Assembly: GCA_036345935.2 (NCBI GenBank)
Contig: JADWOT020000001.1
Location: 25,065,886 to 25,129,885 of the forward strand
From: Taenia hydatigena
Lineage: Eukaryota; Platyhelminthes; Cestoda; Cyclophyllidea; Taeniidae
DNA: 64,000 nt
Reading direction: 5' to 3'
This document shows, one piece after another, positions 12,438-25,604 of the stretch. Each line of letters starts with the position of its first letter. The first letter of the stretch is position 1. Both the position numbers and the translations under genes were made by a program. The notes under the pieces were generated by a model. The model had not been told where the DNA came from. It was given only the letters and a program-made list of their open reading frames with translations, and searched no databases.

Positions 12438-12720
12438 TTAAACAGCGTTCTGCAATGCGGTGCAACACACTTCTAAGCAGGAGTCATGTGATGCGGGGCA
12501 CGCCATATACACTGAGAGTAGGCAAAGTTGAGTAATCAAGACGCAAGGTCGGCAACTAAGCTCTCCCTCCTTGAAGCCACACCTAAGAGCTTTTGCAGTG
12601 GTAGTTCCATTAATAATGCCTACTTCAATCCCACAATCCTGCAAATAAGTGATCGCAGCATTTCGGCAAATTGGAGTCGACAAGAACATGGCTACTTCAA
12701 TCACATAAATTCACTAAGTT
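12438..12720 (-). pseudogene. Hsp70 relic (ATPase-core fragment)
   Basis: The minus strand is open here and matches the Hsp70 ATPase core around the conserved I-I-N-E-P-T-A-A segment. It reads GIEVGIINGTTTAKALRCGF where canonical Hsp70 has a Gly-Leu start, I-N-E-P-T-A-A-A and an A-Y-G-L-D end. After a short charged stretch, CVLITQL sits where V-L-I-F-D-L-G is expected. Both ends lose similarity, so only about 50-70 residues of the family remain. Glu-Pro is replaced by Gly-Thr and the next strand loses its glycine loop, so no ATPase activity is expected. This is a more diverged remnant than the copies in units A, B and C. Confidence 0.65.
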
Positions 12721-13358
12721 TGTAGAAGGAAGAACAAAATTAATTTGCAAGTACAGTAAGTGGTAACATGCTTTGATGGCCAAAATCGGTCACGATCCAT
12801 CCTACACGTCGATTACCCCTATTTTACATTACGAGAATAAGTAAACCTCCAAATCTGCTGGACGACGTAATCTAACCATGGATACGCTGATTCTGTCGCG
12901 ACAAGGCAATTTAAATTTCGCGATAGCTTGATGGCTAAATGATGATTCCATCAAACAGACCAACAACCGTTTAATCATCTTGACCTAAAATACTCAAAAC
13001 CTCCGTATTTGTAGCATATAGTAGCTGACCATTCAGATCGGTAATCATATTAATAATCGCGATGCCCTGCGTTGTTGAAGCACTCAAATCGCGATAGTTT
13101 TATTAAGTGCCGCTGAGTAGGAGTAAAGACTGTTTGATTTATAAAATGAATTCATTAATTAGAAGAGTAGGGTAAACATGATAAAGTCACTCGTTTATTA
13201 CTAAGGGCTTTTCACAAAAGAGTCACGTGCTTGTAATTAAGCACAAATTAATGACGAACAGTGCGATCTCGACAATGCGAAATCCTATGGTAGGAAAGGT
13301 GTGTTCATGGTCCTCATAAATAAGGCAATATGCAATTTGGACTGACTTCCGCAAGCCT

Positions 13359-14402
13359 TTAGGCAAAGAATACCACCAGACAAGTGAGAACGAACCCAGA
13401 GATCGCGATTGTTAAGGCAGATCCACTTGTAGTTAGGATTTTTCTTTTCTCGCCTGCGGAAGTTGAGACAGGCAAGCTGGTGCTAAGGATACTTGTTTCT
13501 TTGCCAGTGGAAGTTGAGGCAGGCAAACTAGTGGTAAGAATTCCTGTTTTCTCACTTGCGGAAATTGGGGCAGGCCTACTAGTGGTCAGAACCGTTGTTT
13601 TCTCGCCTGTGTAAACAGAATTCCCAAACACATATGCCATACGAACCGTGAACTCAGCCATAATTCGACTGTGTGGCAACGGGGTATAATTTTCACGGTG
13701 TTTTAACATATGATTTCATAAGCATTACCATGGGTAAACATTGGTGAGTAAATCCCTACGACGTGGAGTTGAGCATTCTTTGCGTAAGTAAGACTTAAAA
13801 CCGGGCAGTGTTTTTATGCTTGCACTCTAAGCAAAAGCCCTGCCTCCTTTTCCAAACACTTCCACTAGCATATCATAAAATGCCGAAGTTCATTCACATC
13901 AAGCAACAACCGTACATAGCTCAATCGCAAACTGTAGAGCAGTCAATATTAACAACAGCCTCATAGTGATGTGCCCCACGATGTGCACTTATGCTGTGAT
14001 ACAAGAGGCGCCATTCCGGGTAAACTTTAGGGAGCATTATCCTTCGATGCAGAGTAGTGCACCAACTTATGACAAGTGTTAGCTCACCAGATTGAAGCGT
14101 TGTTATGCTGACATTGTAAGTAAAAACCGCGTCTTCATCTCCAAATACATTCGCTACAAGTGTGTATAATGTAGTAGACTCCAGTCCGGCAAAATTATAC
14201 ACCCCCTTAGTAAAGTTTGTCCAAGTATGACGTCTGCGTTGGGAAGAATTATATGATAAGGTCATGTAGACAATACGCGGGTGGGATTCTGCCAAACTTG
14301 GGTTATCCCAACTTAACTGAATGGAGGAAGGACCCAATTGGCTGATGTAGAAGTTTGGCTATGGTGAAGTCCTTCCTGCATCTTTGCGCTTAATCATTGG
14401 AT
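13359..14402 (-). CDS. EG95/45W-family oncosphere antigen (Fn3 domain plus hydrophobic tail), 5' end unresolved
   Basis: Two minus-strand exons join in phase. Exon 2 is 14402-14088, from a TTTTTTAAG acceptor to a G|GTGAGC donor. Exon 3 is 13606-13359, from a TTTACACAG acceptor to the stop. Exon 2 encodes one fibronectin type III domain: IQLSWDNP, then AGLESTTLYTLVANVF (the L-x-x-x-T-x-Y strand), with N-glycosylation sequons NSS, NFT and NVS. Exon 3 encodes a Ser/Thr stalk and a tail with TSGSALTIAISGFVLTCLVV, closely resembling the C-terminus of the taeniid EG95/45W/TSOL family, which is expressed on oncospheres and protective as vaccine antigens. Its membrane attachment or GPI processing is inferred. 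A TAG at 14361-14359 lies near the start of exon 2. It is either a nonsense change or the end of an alternative acceptor (CCATAG). A hydrophobic stretch before a GTAAGT donor near 14469 could be the signal exon, but it lacks an ATG and its phase does not fit. Confidence 0.85.
13429..13606 (-). repeat. 51-bp tandem repeat encoding the Ser/Thr stalk of the EG95-family gene
   Basis: Three full 51-bp units (13429-13479, 13480-13530, 13531-13581) and a partial fourth lie inside exon 3 and stay in frame. Each unit encodes 17 residues of the pattern (G)-E-K-x-x-x-L-T-T-S-x-P-A-x-T-S-x. The last one runs into the conserved tail. The repeat similarity extends a few bases past the exon boundary into the intron end. 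Confidence 0.9.
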
Positions 14403-14469
14403 CTTAAAAAAGCAAAAGGAGTCCTCGTTCAGTCAATATAGTCTGGTAATCGTGGTTTACTTACCATAG

Positions 14470-15560
14470 AGACTGTATGATATTTACGCCTAATATACTG
14501 GCGAAAATGGCGGAAACACGAGGCAAACTGATTATTAATAGGGAATGCAAGTCGTGTGCAGTATTCTGTGGTACGTGGCCGTGCCCCAATTATATGCACT
14601 TATGTAATTTATCTCGAAAAATAAACCTCTCTTGTAGTTGACAATATCACTAGCACTAGTCCATCCACTTCCCTTTTGAAATTTCGCACAGAAATCAGTT
14701 CAATGATTGAATTTGCGGACTGCATCCATATTCAGCACCCATTTCTCCACAATTCACTGAACACCATCACTAAGGAGAGCACCTGTGGAGATGCTGCACC
14801 TTTGCCACATTTGGCACGATCAGCAGCAACTGGGCAGAAAGGAGTTATGCTAAGTTAGGCAGCGTGCTAGTTGTCAAGTTAGAGGTGGGCAGTGAGTGTA
14901 AGGCCAATGTTTCCCTCTTACGTCTCTAATTCAAAGCAATAAAGAAGAATTAAAGTGCTTCAAATAGAGGTACGATTTCGTTTAGGAAGTTCCGTGTCTT
15001 CGGGAATGTGTGCATGGAGTTCAGCGAATATGTCCACTTAATGATTGAATGCTGCAATACCTGGACATATATAGGCATGCCAAAGTGTAAACGCGAGGTC
15101 TTTTACCATTCTTGCATGCTGTGTTAAAGCCATTGTGAAAGTCAACAACAGCCTCTGAAGGAAGAGAACAGTAGATGAGATAATGAGATAAACTTTCCAA
15201 TTATCGTTGCCTAACTGCTGCACCAGTGGCGCAGTGGAAAGTGAGGTTACGCAGGTGACTTATCAATAGCGATTTTTAGCTGGTATCTGTTCATTAATGA
15301 AGAAACATTTCACTACTCTCTGTACGTGTTTATGGCGCTGTTATTTCAGTTTCATGTAAAGAAACGTTTTTGCCAAAATTTGCAGCGATATGAAGGACAC
15401 GATGGGCATAAAATTGAGATAATGCCGTCCAGTTCAACTGCTTATCACCCTGCTTGAGGAGGCGCAAAATATTTACGAAGAAAGTAAAAAATCCTGTTAA
15501 GTGCCCCTGTATATTAAGTGATTTTGCATCTGTGCTGAAGAAAATTGAATGTTAACTACA
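14470..15560. other. Intergenic, nothing recognised
   Basis: Apart from the weak signal-exon candidate of the antigen gene near 14470-14545, I see no supported feature here. Confidence 0.4.
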
Positions 15561-15561
15561 G

Positions 15562-15764
15562 GCTTGATCTCGTGCCTTTACTTGCCTTAGGCGAAAGTGC
15601 AGTCGCAATCGAAATGAAGCGTCATCATTCAAGCCGAAATGCTTTGCGTCCCTATTTTGTATGGATTACTAGTGTAGCATATCAAATTCTTGATCTACAC
15701 AGCGCTATGTTTGCGAGTGATACTGCATCAGGAGGGCTATCGTGTCACATTTTCGTAAGGCATG
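15562..15764 (+). CDS. Candidate internal exon, unassigned
   Basis: A 203-nt open segment lies between a good acceptor (GTTAACTACAG) and a good donor (CATG|GTGAGT). It would enter in phase 2 and leave in phase 1. It encodes 67 residues including LVPLLALGESAVAIEMKRHH and ASDTASGGLSCHIF. No family is recognised and no phase-compatible partner exon was found nearby, so it may be chance. Confidence 0.3.
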
Positions 15765-15769
15765 GTGAG

Positions 15770-18700
15770 TGAGCAAGACTTGAAGATCGACATCACTGTG
15801 AAAGCGTTCTTTTAGTTCAGGTATTCTTCATTACCAAGTAACTGATACGACCGCATTTGCGGCTCCATTATTACGTCTAGCCATACCATTTAATGGCTGT
15901 CGAGCGTGTTTTGCATGCATTCCTTAGTTGCATCCCAGTTTATTCAATGAACTACCAATCCCTTCATTTGTCTAGAAGCACCATTTGTGCCAATTTTCAA
16001 GGACTATCATTGTCGCTTAATGAGCCTTCAAGCATTATGTTCGTTGATGATTCGACTGTGAAATCTCACCGCATTGCAATGCTACCCAATACGATGCCCG
16101 AAGGGGTTTCGTGCCGATCGGCGGTCAATTTGACGTATTGATCTGACTTCCACGTGTGGATTCTTCAAGGACCCATTTTGTGCTGAAATCCAGCAAATTC
16201 CGCCCATATAACGCCACAGTTTAATCTTCTTTCCGAGGATAGATCGTGAAAGTGGATTCTGCATTTAATTGCGACGATGCGAAATGAATTGATTGCGAAT
16301 TTTTTAACGGCAAAGTGCGATGTGTTAAATGGGACCATAACCCGCCACAGTTCTGGTTGTTTCCATGTGGTAGAAGTGGTCTAGTAAAATATTCTGCATT
16401 CATAACGTCCTTGTCGCATGGACAATTGGAAATATTGCAACCCCAAAAACATGTTTGACATCATACCAATCTGTCTCTAATAAATTCCACCGTTAAAACT
16501 GAGAGCAATCGATGCAAGTAGCGATGTTCCAATGACGTGCAGACCACAATTCAGTGTGGGAAGTTGACCTTGAACTTTCCAGTGTGTGACTACGCTGCGT
16601 TCTTGCAAAAAATCAATCAAGAAGACCGAAGCGCTTGCTGGATGTGAAGATTCAAGTTGATGCTCACGTGTTCGCCACCTGCTGATGTATCTTCTTGCTA
16701 CCTATTACCTACCTTGGTTCCTAATCAGCTGCAGTGATAAAATTTCGTTGCCTAGGGCCACTTGTGCACTCTGAATAACCCTTATTTTACTTTATTTATG
16801 CGAAGTAGACAAAGCAGACATTCCTTCAAGCTATTCCATGTAAAATCAAGCACTTAACTACCTAAATCTTGAGAGTCAAAACATTTAATCAGCCAACAAT
16901 CATACTGTAAAAATGCCACTGTACTAACTTCGATATAACAGCGATATGGCGGGGATGCGCCTAGAAATTTTTGAGTTCGTTGACTAAAATAGTTGCAAAT
17001 GCACCTGATGATACTGCGTTTGCAACTTGAAATCCAATGAATGCGGATCTACAAACAAGTAGGCGAAACGATCTTTTGTGTCACTGGCGATGTCTGTAGT
17101 CGCCATAGTTCCGAAATTGAGCTTGCAAAAGAGTGTCATGGTATTGAGATAATTTCAGCTTTTAAACTACTAGACTCATACCACGGCGGATGATATTTGG
17201 ACATGTAGTATCGCCACCGCTGTTTGCTTCTACTTTTCATGCAAATGGATTTCATTCATAGGATTTAGTTGGCAAACCCTGGTTGAGAGCTCCCTAACAA
17301 TGTGTGACTTCGTCGCTAGCACCCTTTACCCATGACGTGATTGCCGTGCGCTATCTCCTTGTTTTTAGATTTATGCAATTTCAGTTAATGCTTTGCTAGT
17401 CCTCTATCTGCTTTGTAACTATGGGGTAGTTGCAAGAATTGAAGCCGGCATTCAACTCCACCGTGTCATCATCATGCCTCTTTAGATTAAGTAAGCATGG
17501 AGGAAAGAAAACTGGATTGTAGAAAGTAATAAATTTTGCGGAGTCCGGTGCCACTTAAGCAGACAGTGTAAAGGTTAATGATGCAAAACAGAATTAGAGC
17601 AATGGAAATTGTATGCACGTCCCTTTGGTTCCGAATTCACGGCTTCGAAGCTGAGCACGTGACCACGCCTGCCACCTAACGTGGGCTGGATGGGCAAAGG
17701 TGGGGAGTATACATCATCACATGCTGTAGTAGTGAGTAGCGCAATTTGCATGTTCGTGTGAATATTTCCATTTTATCACTTCAGCCAGTGTAACAGGGCC
17801 TTGGTGACTTCATTTTATTCACGCTTCCTTCGTAAGAGTTGAGTTCTATTTCTAGATCATAGCCGTGCGTAGCTTTAGGAATAACTTTTAGCATATCAAT
17901 GCTACCCGATGCCATTTCAAGGAAACCGTCAAAATGGGATGAATCGGGAGTGAAAGTGAGTACCTGTAAAATTCGGTCAGTGTTTCCAATCAGCGGTACA
18001 AATTACATATGTCTTGGAAGTTGTAATCAAAGGGGAAAGCGTATGGATAATCAACAGCTATAGCTAGTAGTTTTTTGATAAAGTAAGGCGTACCGTCTTC
18101 CATAAAATGCTAATGAGAAAGTGTGAAGCCATGCAACTCCCAACCAAGAGAGAAATAGGAAGAGGTCATAGTGATGGAATGCAGTAGAATAAAACTGCCT
18201 CTAATATGCGTTAAAGTTGCATGTTAGCTTGGTCAACAAGGTTTAGAAATCAACAGGTGTTAAAATAAGTCAAGTGAATTCACGTTTATGCCGATCAGAG
18301 TTAAATAAGAAAGTGCAACTTACCGGCAGCTGCCTTGCAATCTTTCAACAAAACCACAGTCACCAAGATGGGGAGACAAAGTTGAAGTCCTACCATCGGA
18401 CCAAAAGTGCTTTGTATCCACAACTCATACCACACTTATATGAATACTGTACACGCATGCCAGCCTACAAGCAAACGTTTACTTGACCTCACGGCGACTC
18501 CTACACGATACTTGAGAAAACTTACAGTGCAGACTAAGGTCACCACACACGCTGTTTAACTTTCGTGGTACTTAAACAAAAGCTGCTGTAAGGGTACAGT
18601 CATTAACTGACACCGACTTGAAGTCAGTCAATTTAACTCCACCTGATGGGCCAAATCCTACGCCAACAGTCCACTACATTGGAGGTTTCAGCAAACTAAT

Positions 18701-20930
18701 CTGCATTATGGCTATATCAGTGGGGATAGGGAGAAGTCATGTGAATTGTAATAGATTGACATCCATATTGCTCTGAGAGCCGATTATTTTCATATTAGCA
18801 TGAAGGCGTTTTTTTATGCTCTGCTTACTAAAATTATGAACGTGCAACTTAATGTTGGTAGTTGTTGAATACGAAAACCGAAATGCTGCTGTTTCGCGTG
18901 GTGTCACATTGGTGTCCTCCGTCTCAGACGGGATTAAAGGGGCGGATATGCGGAGCACGTCAAAAGTGATTTGGATAAAACCCCTTGGCTAAACACCACA
19001 TACACAAGTTCTATTGTCTGGTGTGAAAGGCCGGTCGATTTAATTTGATCGCTTGTTTGCTTTTAGTCCGCTAAGATGGGCTTGAAGCGTGCCCATTTAT
19101 CTTAATCAGTGTATGAATATTGCGGTAGAGGTTGAATGGAATGCAAGTGCAGTCCAGCTATCACTATTAGACCAGCATATCCAATGATGCTGATATTCAT
19201 CGTTGTGGTTGCATACAGACAGGAAGAGTAATTGTGAAAACAATTTCTTTATGAGTGAACGATGCGCACTTAACTACTGGAATTTTCTATGTTGTCACCA
19301 TGTGCATTGCCATGCTTGAAAGAATTCTCGCAATTAAACAGTACCACCACAAGCCAGAAATGAGTTCAAGCTGAGGTCACCACACTGTGTCATGGCTGGA
19401 TAGATATGAGAGCGTTATTACTAAAATGCACTTTTGCAATTTTAAGGACGGCCTTTGTCGCACAAATATTGGTCTGCGGTTTAAAATGCATCCGAGTTAT
19501 AGAAATCCTTTGAGTGTCCAATTGAAAAATAATGGCATGATTTTTGCTGTAAAAGCTTGGCGATCATTTAGATTCGGAAATGTTGAATGCTGCAGCAAAC
19601 TTTAAAATCGCTGCACCAAAGATAAATGCGGTGAGAAATAATATTGCGGCAGTCGTGGTTTAAATACAACGAAGTTCTTAGGTAGGGTAAAATATAAACA
19701 ACAGGTTGCCATCCTTGACATTCGATTGCAAGCTTTAAGCAACGAAAGATTATGCGTGGAATTACCAAGGAGTCATGGGCTAACCGATATCTCCATGCTT
19801 GGGTGAAATTTTCACCGGTTAGAATGACCTCTAAAATGCTGCAAATTGATCACAATTTGGTGTTTGAGGCAAAAAGCTCATATACCACAATAACCGACGA
19901 TAAGCTCAACGGTTTAAACACAGTCTACCTAACATAGTTTACAAATAGAGTGTGTCGTCTAATTAGATAATGTTGCGGAAAATAGAAGCACGCGTGTGGC
20001 ATTGCTCATGGCGGAACAAACATATCTACCCAGCGAGGTGAGGCATGGACTCATGCCTATTGAGAAAAGCTTTGAGATCTTTTTCATCTCGATTATGACG
20101 ACCACCATGGATGTGATGCAGGTGACGGCAAATCAACATATCCATAAAAATCGCTGGTCAATAATGAGCCTACCAGTGGTCAAGGTACAGTAAAATGTGC
20201 CGCGGCATTAAAAACTGCTATTTTAAAAGCGTAGTAGGAGCTCAAAATAAGTCTGATTACAGCTTTTACTTCAGCTTTCTTGGAACAACTGGCGTTAATT
20301 TAAATTTCGGCTCTTTCTTCGCTGTTAAGGCTAACGATGCCGGTGGTGGTATTGGTATAGCCCAGTGTGTTGACAAATTAAATCATTTTTTCCCAAAACT
20401 ATAGAGTTTGGTCTCATATCAAGCACTCTCAGGCATGCAAACCATCCTATCAAAGCTTTATGGCACCAATAGCCGCACAGCATAGGAAAACAGCATTTGG
20501 AAATAATGAGCCATTGTTAGCAACTTCATCAACGCAGGCGAAATTGGACTCGCGAACCCGTTAATTTTAGGAATATAACTTGCACTTTATAAACAAATAA
20601 CTGAATTCTGACCTGCCAGGCTTTTCGCCGCACACATTTGTTAACCACATCTTTTGTCTTATTATTTCAATGAAATGATATAATTCCCAAAGGCAACTTT
20701 TAGGCTCATGCGAATGCTAAGGTATGGCCAGAATCGCGCACGTTTTATCGTCATCGGAGCGAATAATAAGGATAGGATTGAACGTCTAGTCTCGCAGCGT
20801 CTTTGATAATTTCCTGCGCATCAGCTGGCGCTGCAGCTAGTTACTTGTTGTCTCTCTTTAATGAGATCGTTTCGGAAGCCTAGTAAACCAATTAATTGTG
20901 TCTTTTAAACTTTCAGAGGAGAATTGGCAC
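15770..20930. other. Long stretch without a supported gene
   Basis: Short open frames are scattered through this region (for example 15893-16141 and 19752-20193), but none has convincing splice sites together with a recognisable domain. The frame at 19752-19937 has a faint Fn3-like ending (L-N-G-L-N-T-V-Y) that I could not substantiate. Confidence 0.4.
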
Positions 20931-21199
20931 AAATGGTTTCAAAGTTCAAGCCATTCAATGAAGCTGTGCGATGGGTGAGTTAATTGTACAGCCTTGTGTC
21001 CGACAAGTTGCCCTCCCTGAGACACCTTTAGTGCTCGTACAATTTTGCAATTTTCTGCACAAAATAAGCAAGACTCCGATGCAAAACAATAGTTTGTCTT
21101 CTAATTGCTAAATTTGCCTGTGAATATTAACGATTCCAGTAAAGCGGCAGCAAGTCATTCCATTTTCATAGCTGTAACTCTAGTGTTTCTGGCACACAG

Positions 21200-21800
21200 T
21201 ATGCAAGGCTGCCCTGCTTCTAAACAACCGATTTTGTCCTACCAGAGTAAACCGATACTTTGTGGGCGGGTGTGGCCTACCATTAGATGGATTTACTCCA
21301 CCGTATCTCTAAAATAATCCACGATCGCAATGCCTATCGTCAGGTTACCTCAATAATTGCTGAGCCAAGGTGGAGAGGGAAGACTGCCCCTTTTGCCAAT
21401 ATTCCTTCCAATCCGCCGCCAACTTAGAGCTTGCCTTCACTTGGCAAGAGAATGACCGACCCTGCCTAGCAATGCTAAACCTTCCATCCGCTTCCTTGTT
21501 TGCTGCCTTTTAGACCGATGTTTTGGTGTGGCGTGTATGCTTTTACTTTTACTATTTTGTAGTTGCAACTTTTGTTACTAGGACAGTTTGAAGTGTGGAT
21601 TTTGTACCACACCCATTTAGAGTTGGTAGTAATACGGGAATTATTTATGGGCTCATTGAAAAAGAGGACGATGTAGAGGAAAAAGCCTAGGTAGAGTAAG
21701 ACTAGGACCCACTGGGTCCACTTCCACTTTGCATTTGCTGCTCTTTGATAGTGTTCTGCGCTTCTTTTAGTAAAACATGCACCCTTTATCGGTGGTCGGT
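21200..21800 (-). pseudogene. Decayed membrane-protein gene, unit B copy (possibly Na+/K+-ATPase beta-like)
   Basis: The hydrophobic segment is best preserved here. The minus strand from about 21800 reads TKRSAEHYQRAANA, then a Trp-rich turn, then VLLYLGFFLYIVLFF as one uninterrupted membrane span. The downstream segment near 21235-21200 keeps EAGQPCILC, the GxPC motif, but runs into a stop soon afterwards and has lost the NHQPVYNA part. The comments on family for the unit A copy apply, and this copy is clearly broken. Confidence 0.35.
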
Positions 21801-24800
21801 CCAAACCTTTTAGTTTGCTTCATATCAGCCCCATGGGCTTGGATGTGATTAACATTGATGGTGCGAAGTTGCTCCTGTGATGAAAGCATAACATCTAGTC
21901 AAAGTAAGTAAACTGGACACATAGTCACAGATCCGGCATGACTTTATTTTGAAGCCAGCAGAGGTGAGGAAAAAGCCTTCTAAATAACTGATTTGTGCGG
22001 CTTTGGCACTTGCCACTGGCCTCGGAATCATGAGGGGCGCAGAATTGTACCATGGTCACGCCGCTATTCCACACATAAATAGATGCGATGCAGGTGTAGA
22101 GCACCAGCCCTAGCTCTCTCATCGCGGGTAGTCGCCGTGAACTTCATCATCGCATGTTTAATTATCCCAAGCCTAAAAAGCCTAACATTTGCCCACTTCT
22201 TAAAATCAATGCTACATTGCAATCGAGCGGGTGTCAAGCGTGTCAGTTTGCAGGAGTGAACTTAGCAGTTGACTGATGTTGGCAATACTAAGTCAGTGGA
22301 CTATTCTTTCCTCTCAGCCTCCTAGCCTCAATAGATCCGTTGCTTATTAAAGTTAAGCTGAGTCAATGCATAAGTGCATTCGTGAATCATAAATCTTTGT
22401 TCGAACACTTTGAATTCCGATTTCGTGCAGTTTGCAAGCCGCATTACATGCGTCAGTCGCGTGCTCAACAGTATCCAACTAGCACGTCAATAAATCAATT
22501 GCATTAGGTGCTTATGTCTTCATTAGAGATTCTTTAGATCAAGTAATTATGTTAATCTGATTTCACGGTTATTGGCAAGTGCATCGATTTCCTCCTTGGT
22601 GCATTGACTGTACTTGTGCATTAAAATACAAGGATGTTGGTCACATCAAATGCTTCCTTGCAACCACATAGGCACACTAAAAGACAAGATCTACTTAGTG
22701 AAGATGCTACTGCAAACTTTAAATTTTGTCAAATGCACGCACGTTGCTCGAATAAGAATGCGATGCACTTTGGATGGTTGTCATCATGATGTTGCGCACT
22801 AACTGATCATTGTTAGCGGCACATAAGACACTTTGCCTCCACGAATTACCGTCAATATTTTTCATACTTCTTGCTCTGTAGAATCTGCATTACTTGAATT
22901 GCTTTAAGGTCTATGCTAATAAAAGTGTAGAGTAGGCTTGACAGCTTAAACTACTTGTATTGGTAGAAAGAGCAGTTATATTTCTTGGGGAACAAATGAT
23001 GATGAGGATAGAATGAAGAAAGTGCTGACGCTGGTGAAAATCTTCCATGCGTATTGAAAACAGTTCCTCTGCAGAGAAATAGATATTATTGATCACTAAA
23101 GGTGAAATAAGAGAATTGGTTTAGAAGCAGAAAGTAAGCTGAAGCAGATTTGGGAGAGCGCTGTACCCTCTTCCCTGTTCCGATCCCAATCTCTAGTGCA
23201 TGGAGCAGACATTTCGCCAGAACAGTGTTTTACTTGGTTCGTAGCTGTTGGTTTTCTTCTACGCACGCCCGAGGCATGCTTCGGCATAGTCATGCTGCTG
23301 TACACCTCATCGCGGTGTAGTGAGTATGCGTAAGGCAGGTCTTCTGCGAAGCGATGCCTTTTTAATCTGAAAACTGCGATGAGCATTCATTTTTACAGTG
23401 AGGTAATTTCAACAACTGCAGCTGTGTGACAAGCGCTTTGGACGAAAGCTGCACATGTTTTCGAAGTTTTGACAAAATCATCAGAACAGTTAATGGCGTC
23501 CGTTTTTTGCCGACATCTTCATAAAGCGTTTTGTTACAAAACAATCCTGTTTTCGGCCTGGTAGCAGAGCCGTGAGCATCTCTGCCAAATATCAGCTATG
23601 AGAGATTCGATGAAGCAGTTTCTGCAGGGCTTGTAGGATTCGCCGAATCATTGACAGATGTCCTCATAGCATGAGATATTTTTAATCGTGGCATTGACCC
23701 GCCTCATTGTCCACCGATGTATTGTAAAACTTTCTGCACTGGTTCTTTATTTTTGTTTTCCTTTGGCGCCTAATAACAGAGCCTTTTCTTGTAAACATTA
23801 GTTGCTTACTGTACCAGCAATTTATGTCAGCCTTTATTATAAAGCCTGAGGAAACGAAGACTGGGGCCTTGCCAAGAATTCTTTACCTCCCAGGCAGGGT
23901 TGATCAGCCTGTAACCGAAGGCAATGCTTTTCTCATGCCCATTTTCGGTTCGCCGACTGCATCGTGGTGGGAAGATTTGGCGAACAAACACGAGACAGTG
24001 GGAACCAAGTACTTGCTGTGTCCTTCTTACTGCTTACAATCTCCAGCTAAGCAGCATGGGTCATTTCCCAGTGTTTTATTTGGTGCAAGCGCGGAGTCTC
24101 TGATGGTACAGTTACTCCGTTATCCTGCCTTCTATGTAATTAGCATCATTCAATCTTATCTCCTGGAACTGATTGCCACTTTGTTTCGTGTGTCTATTTT
24201 TATTCCACTAATGTCGATGGAAGTACTTTTGGGCAGACAACGATGGTAACTTGCTTATCAACTGCAAAAAAACATTTTTGTTTATTACTTCAGCATCGCG
24301 GCAAACAACTGGACCACTGCCGGTCTGTCTATTTGCCCACCCGTCGTCACCCCACTAACATGAGTCTGCGGAGCAGACAGACATCCAAAGCCTCACGTGG
24401 ACGTCGTGAGAGCCTTTTGGAATAAATGCTGTTGCTGACTTCTTCCCAATAACTACAACTCGTAATAAAGGAAATTGCAACCAAATGTTGAATAGCACTG
24501 GTTTTCTCCTCATTACATGCAAGGGAATTGTTATTTTAAAGGGGTTTTGTGCTAGTACACCACGTTAAAAAATACCTGAACGGGAATTGAATTTAACATG
24601 TTGCATTATTTGTGGAACGAGTTCTAGTTTTGATAGGTTCAACTAGGTGGCTTGAAAACCATGAGGTGCCGTGCATTGTGCAAAAGGCAATCGACAGAGA
24701 CGACTCAAGCGATGGGCACAAATCGGTTTAAAGTGGATGAGAGTTGACGAGACAATGAAAGGACGAGAGTCAACACAAATCAGGTGCGTTTTTGTTCACA

Positions 24801-25604
24801 GTGAGATCATCCGTCACCGCTTAGTGAATGGTAGCATGGAAACAACTGGGTGACCTACTCTGTGTTACTATGGCATTATGCTCCCCAACTGATTCGAAAT
24901 CTACATAGACACAAGTGGTGTACATGGACTTTATTAATAAACGCACAAAAATAGTTCTGCGGCAGATCTTGTGCGTATTTGGACGTTTTGGTTTGGCAGC
25001 AATTTTGAAGACCAAGTCAGTTCGTTGATAAAGTCCAAAAATTTAGACAAGAAGGTGAATAATGTTAACAATAATGATAAACGGTTAATTGTTTTGTCCA
25101 ATTTTACTGAATAATGTGACATAATTCTCGCTTAATTTCAACGTTAAATGGAAGCAGGAGAGCCAAACTTAAGTTGGTAAATGCTTGAGAAGTTGAAAGA
25201 AGTTCGGTTTTTCGGAAAAAAGTGCGCCTTGAAGTGCCAGGTATTGCGGGTTTAGCAAAAAGATTTCTACCTATATAAACCTTATAAAAAAGGCACGATG
25301 GCATTAGTCCGACCATTGGCGGTGCTGAAGTTCCAATTCGTCCCTTGAATAGCCACTTCCGTGGGCAGAGAGTTGTGCAGGCGCATAATAAGCCTTTCCT
25401 GCTTTATTGCCACCAATCACGCTAAAACAGACATACTAACTGCGGACACAAGCCATTCCAGACACCTTTCCTTCTGACCCATAAAACATGCCAGAGCGTT
25501 TAAGGAGGTCTCAGAGGGGCAGCTTGCCAGACAGGGGAATGTCCAATTACCTGATTTGGGATGAGGTGTCCGCACGAGAAGGATAGCAGGGACGCCTCTC
25601 CCGC

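Noticed and set aside
14470..14545. Hydrophobic stretch before a GTAAGT donor as signal-peptide exon of the EG95-family gene
   Set aside because: It has no ATG and the splice phase does not match either acceptor of the Fn3 exon.
19752..19937. Possible second Fn3 fragment
   Set aside because: Only the last strand is suggestive. The core Trp and other strands are not in register.
23824..24249. 141-codon open frame in unit B
   Set aside because: The aligned region of unit A (3024-3353) is open in a different frame and has stops in this one, so the frame is not conserved.
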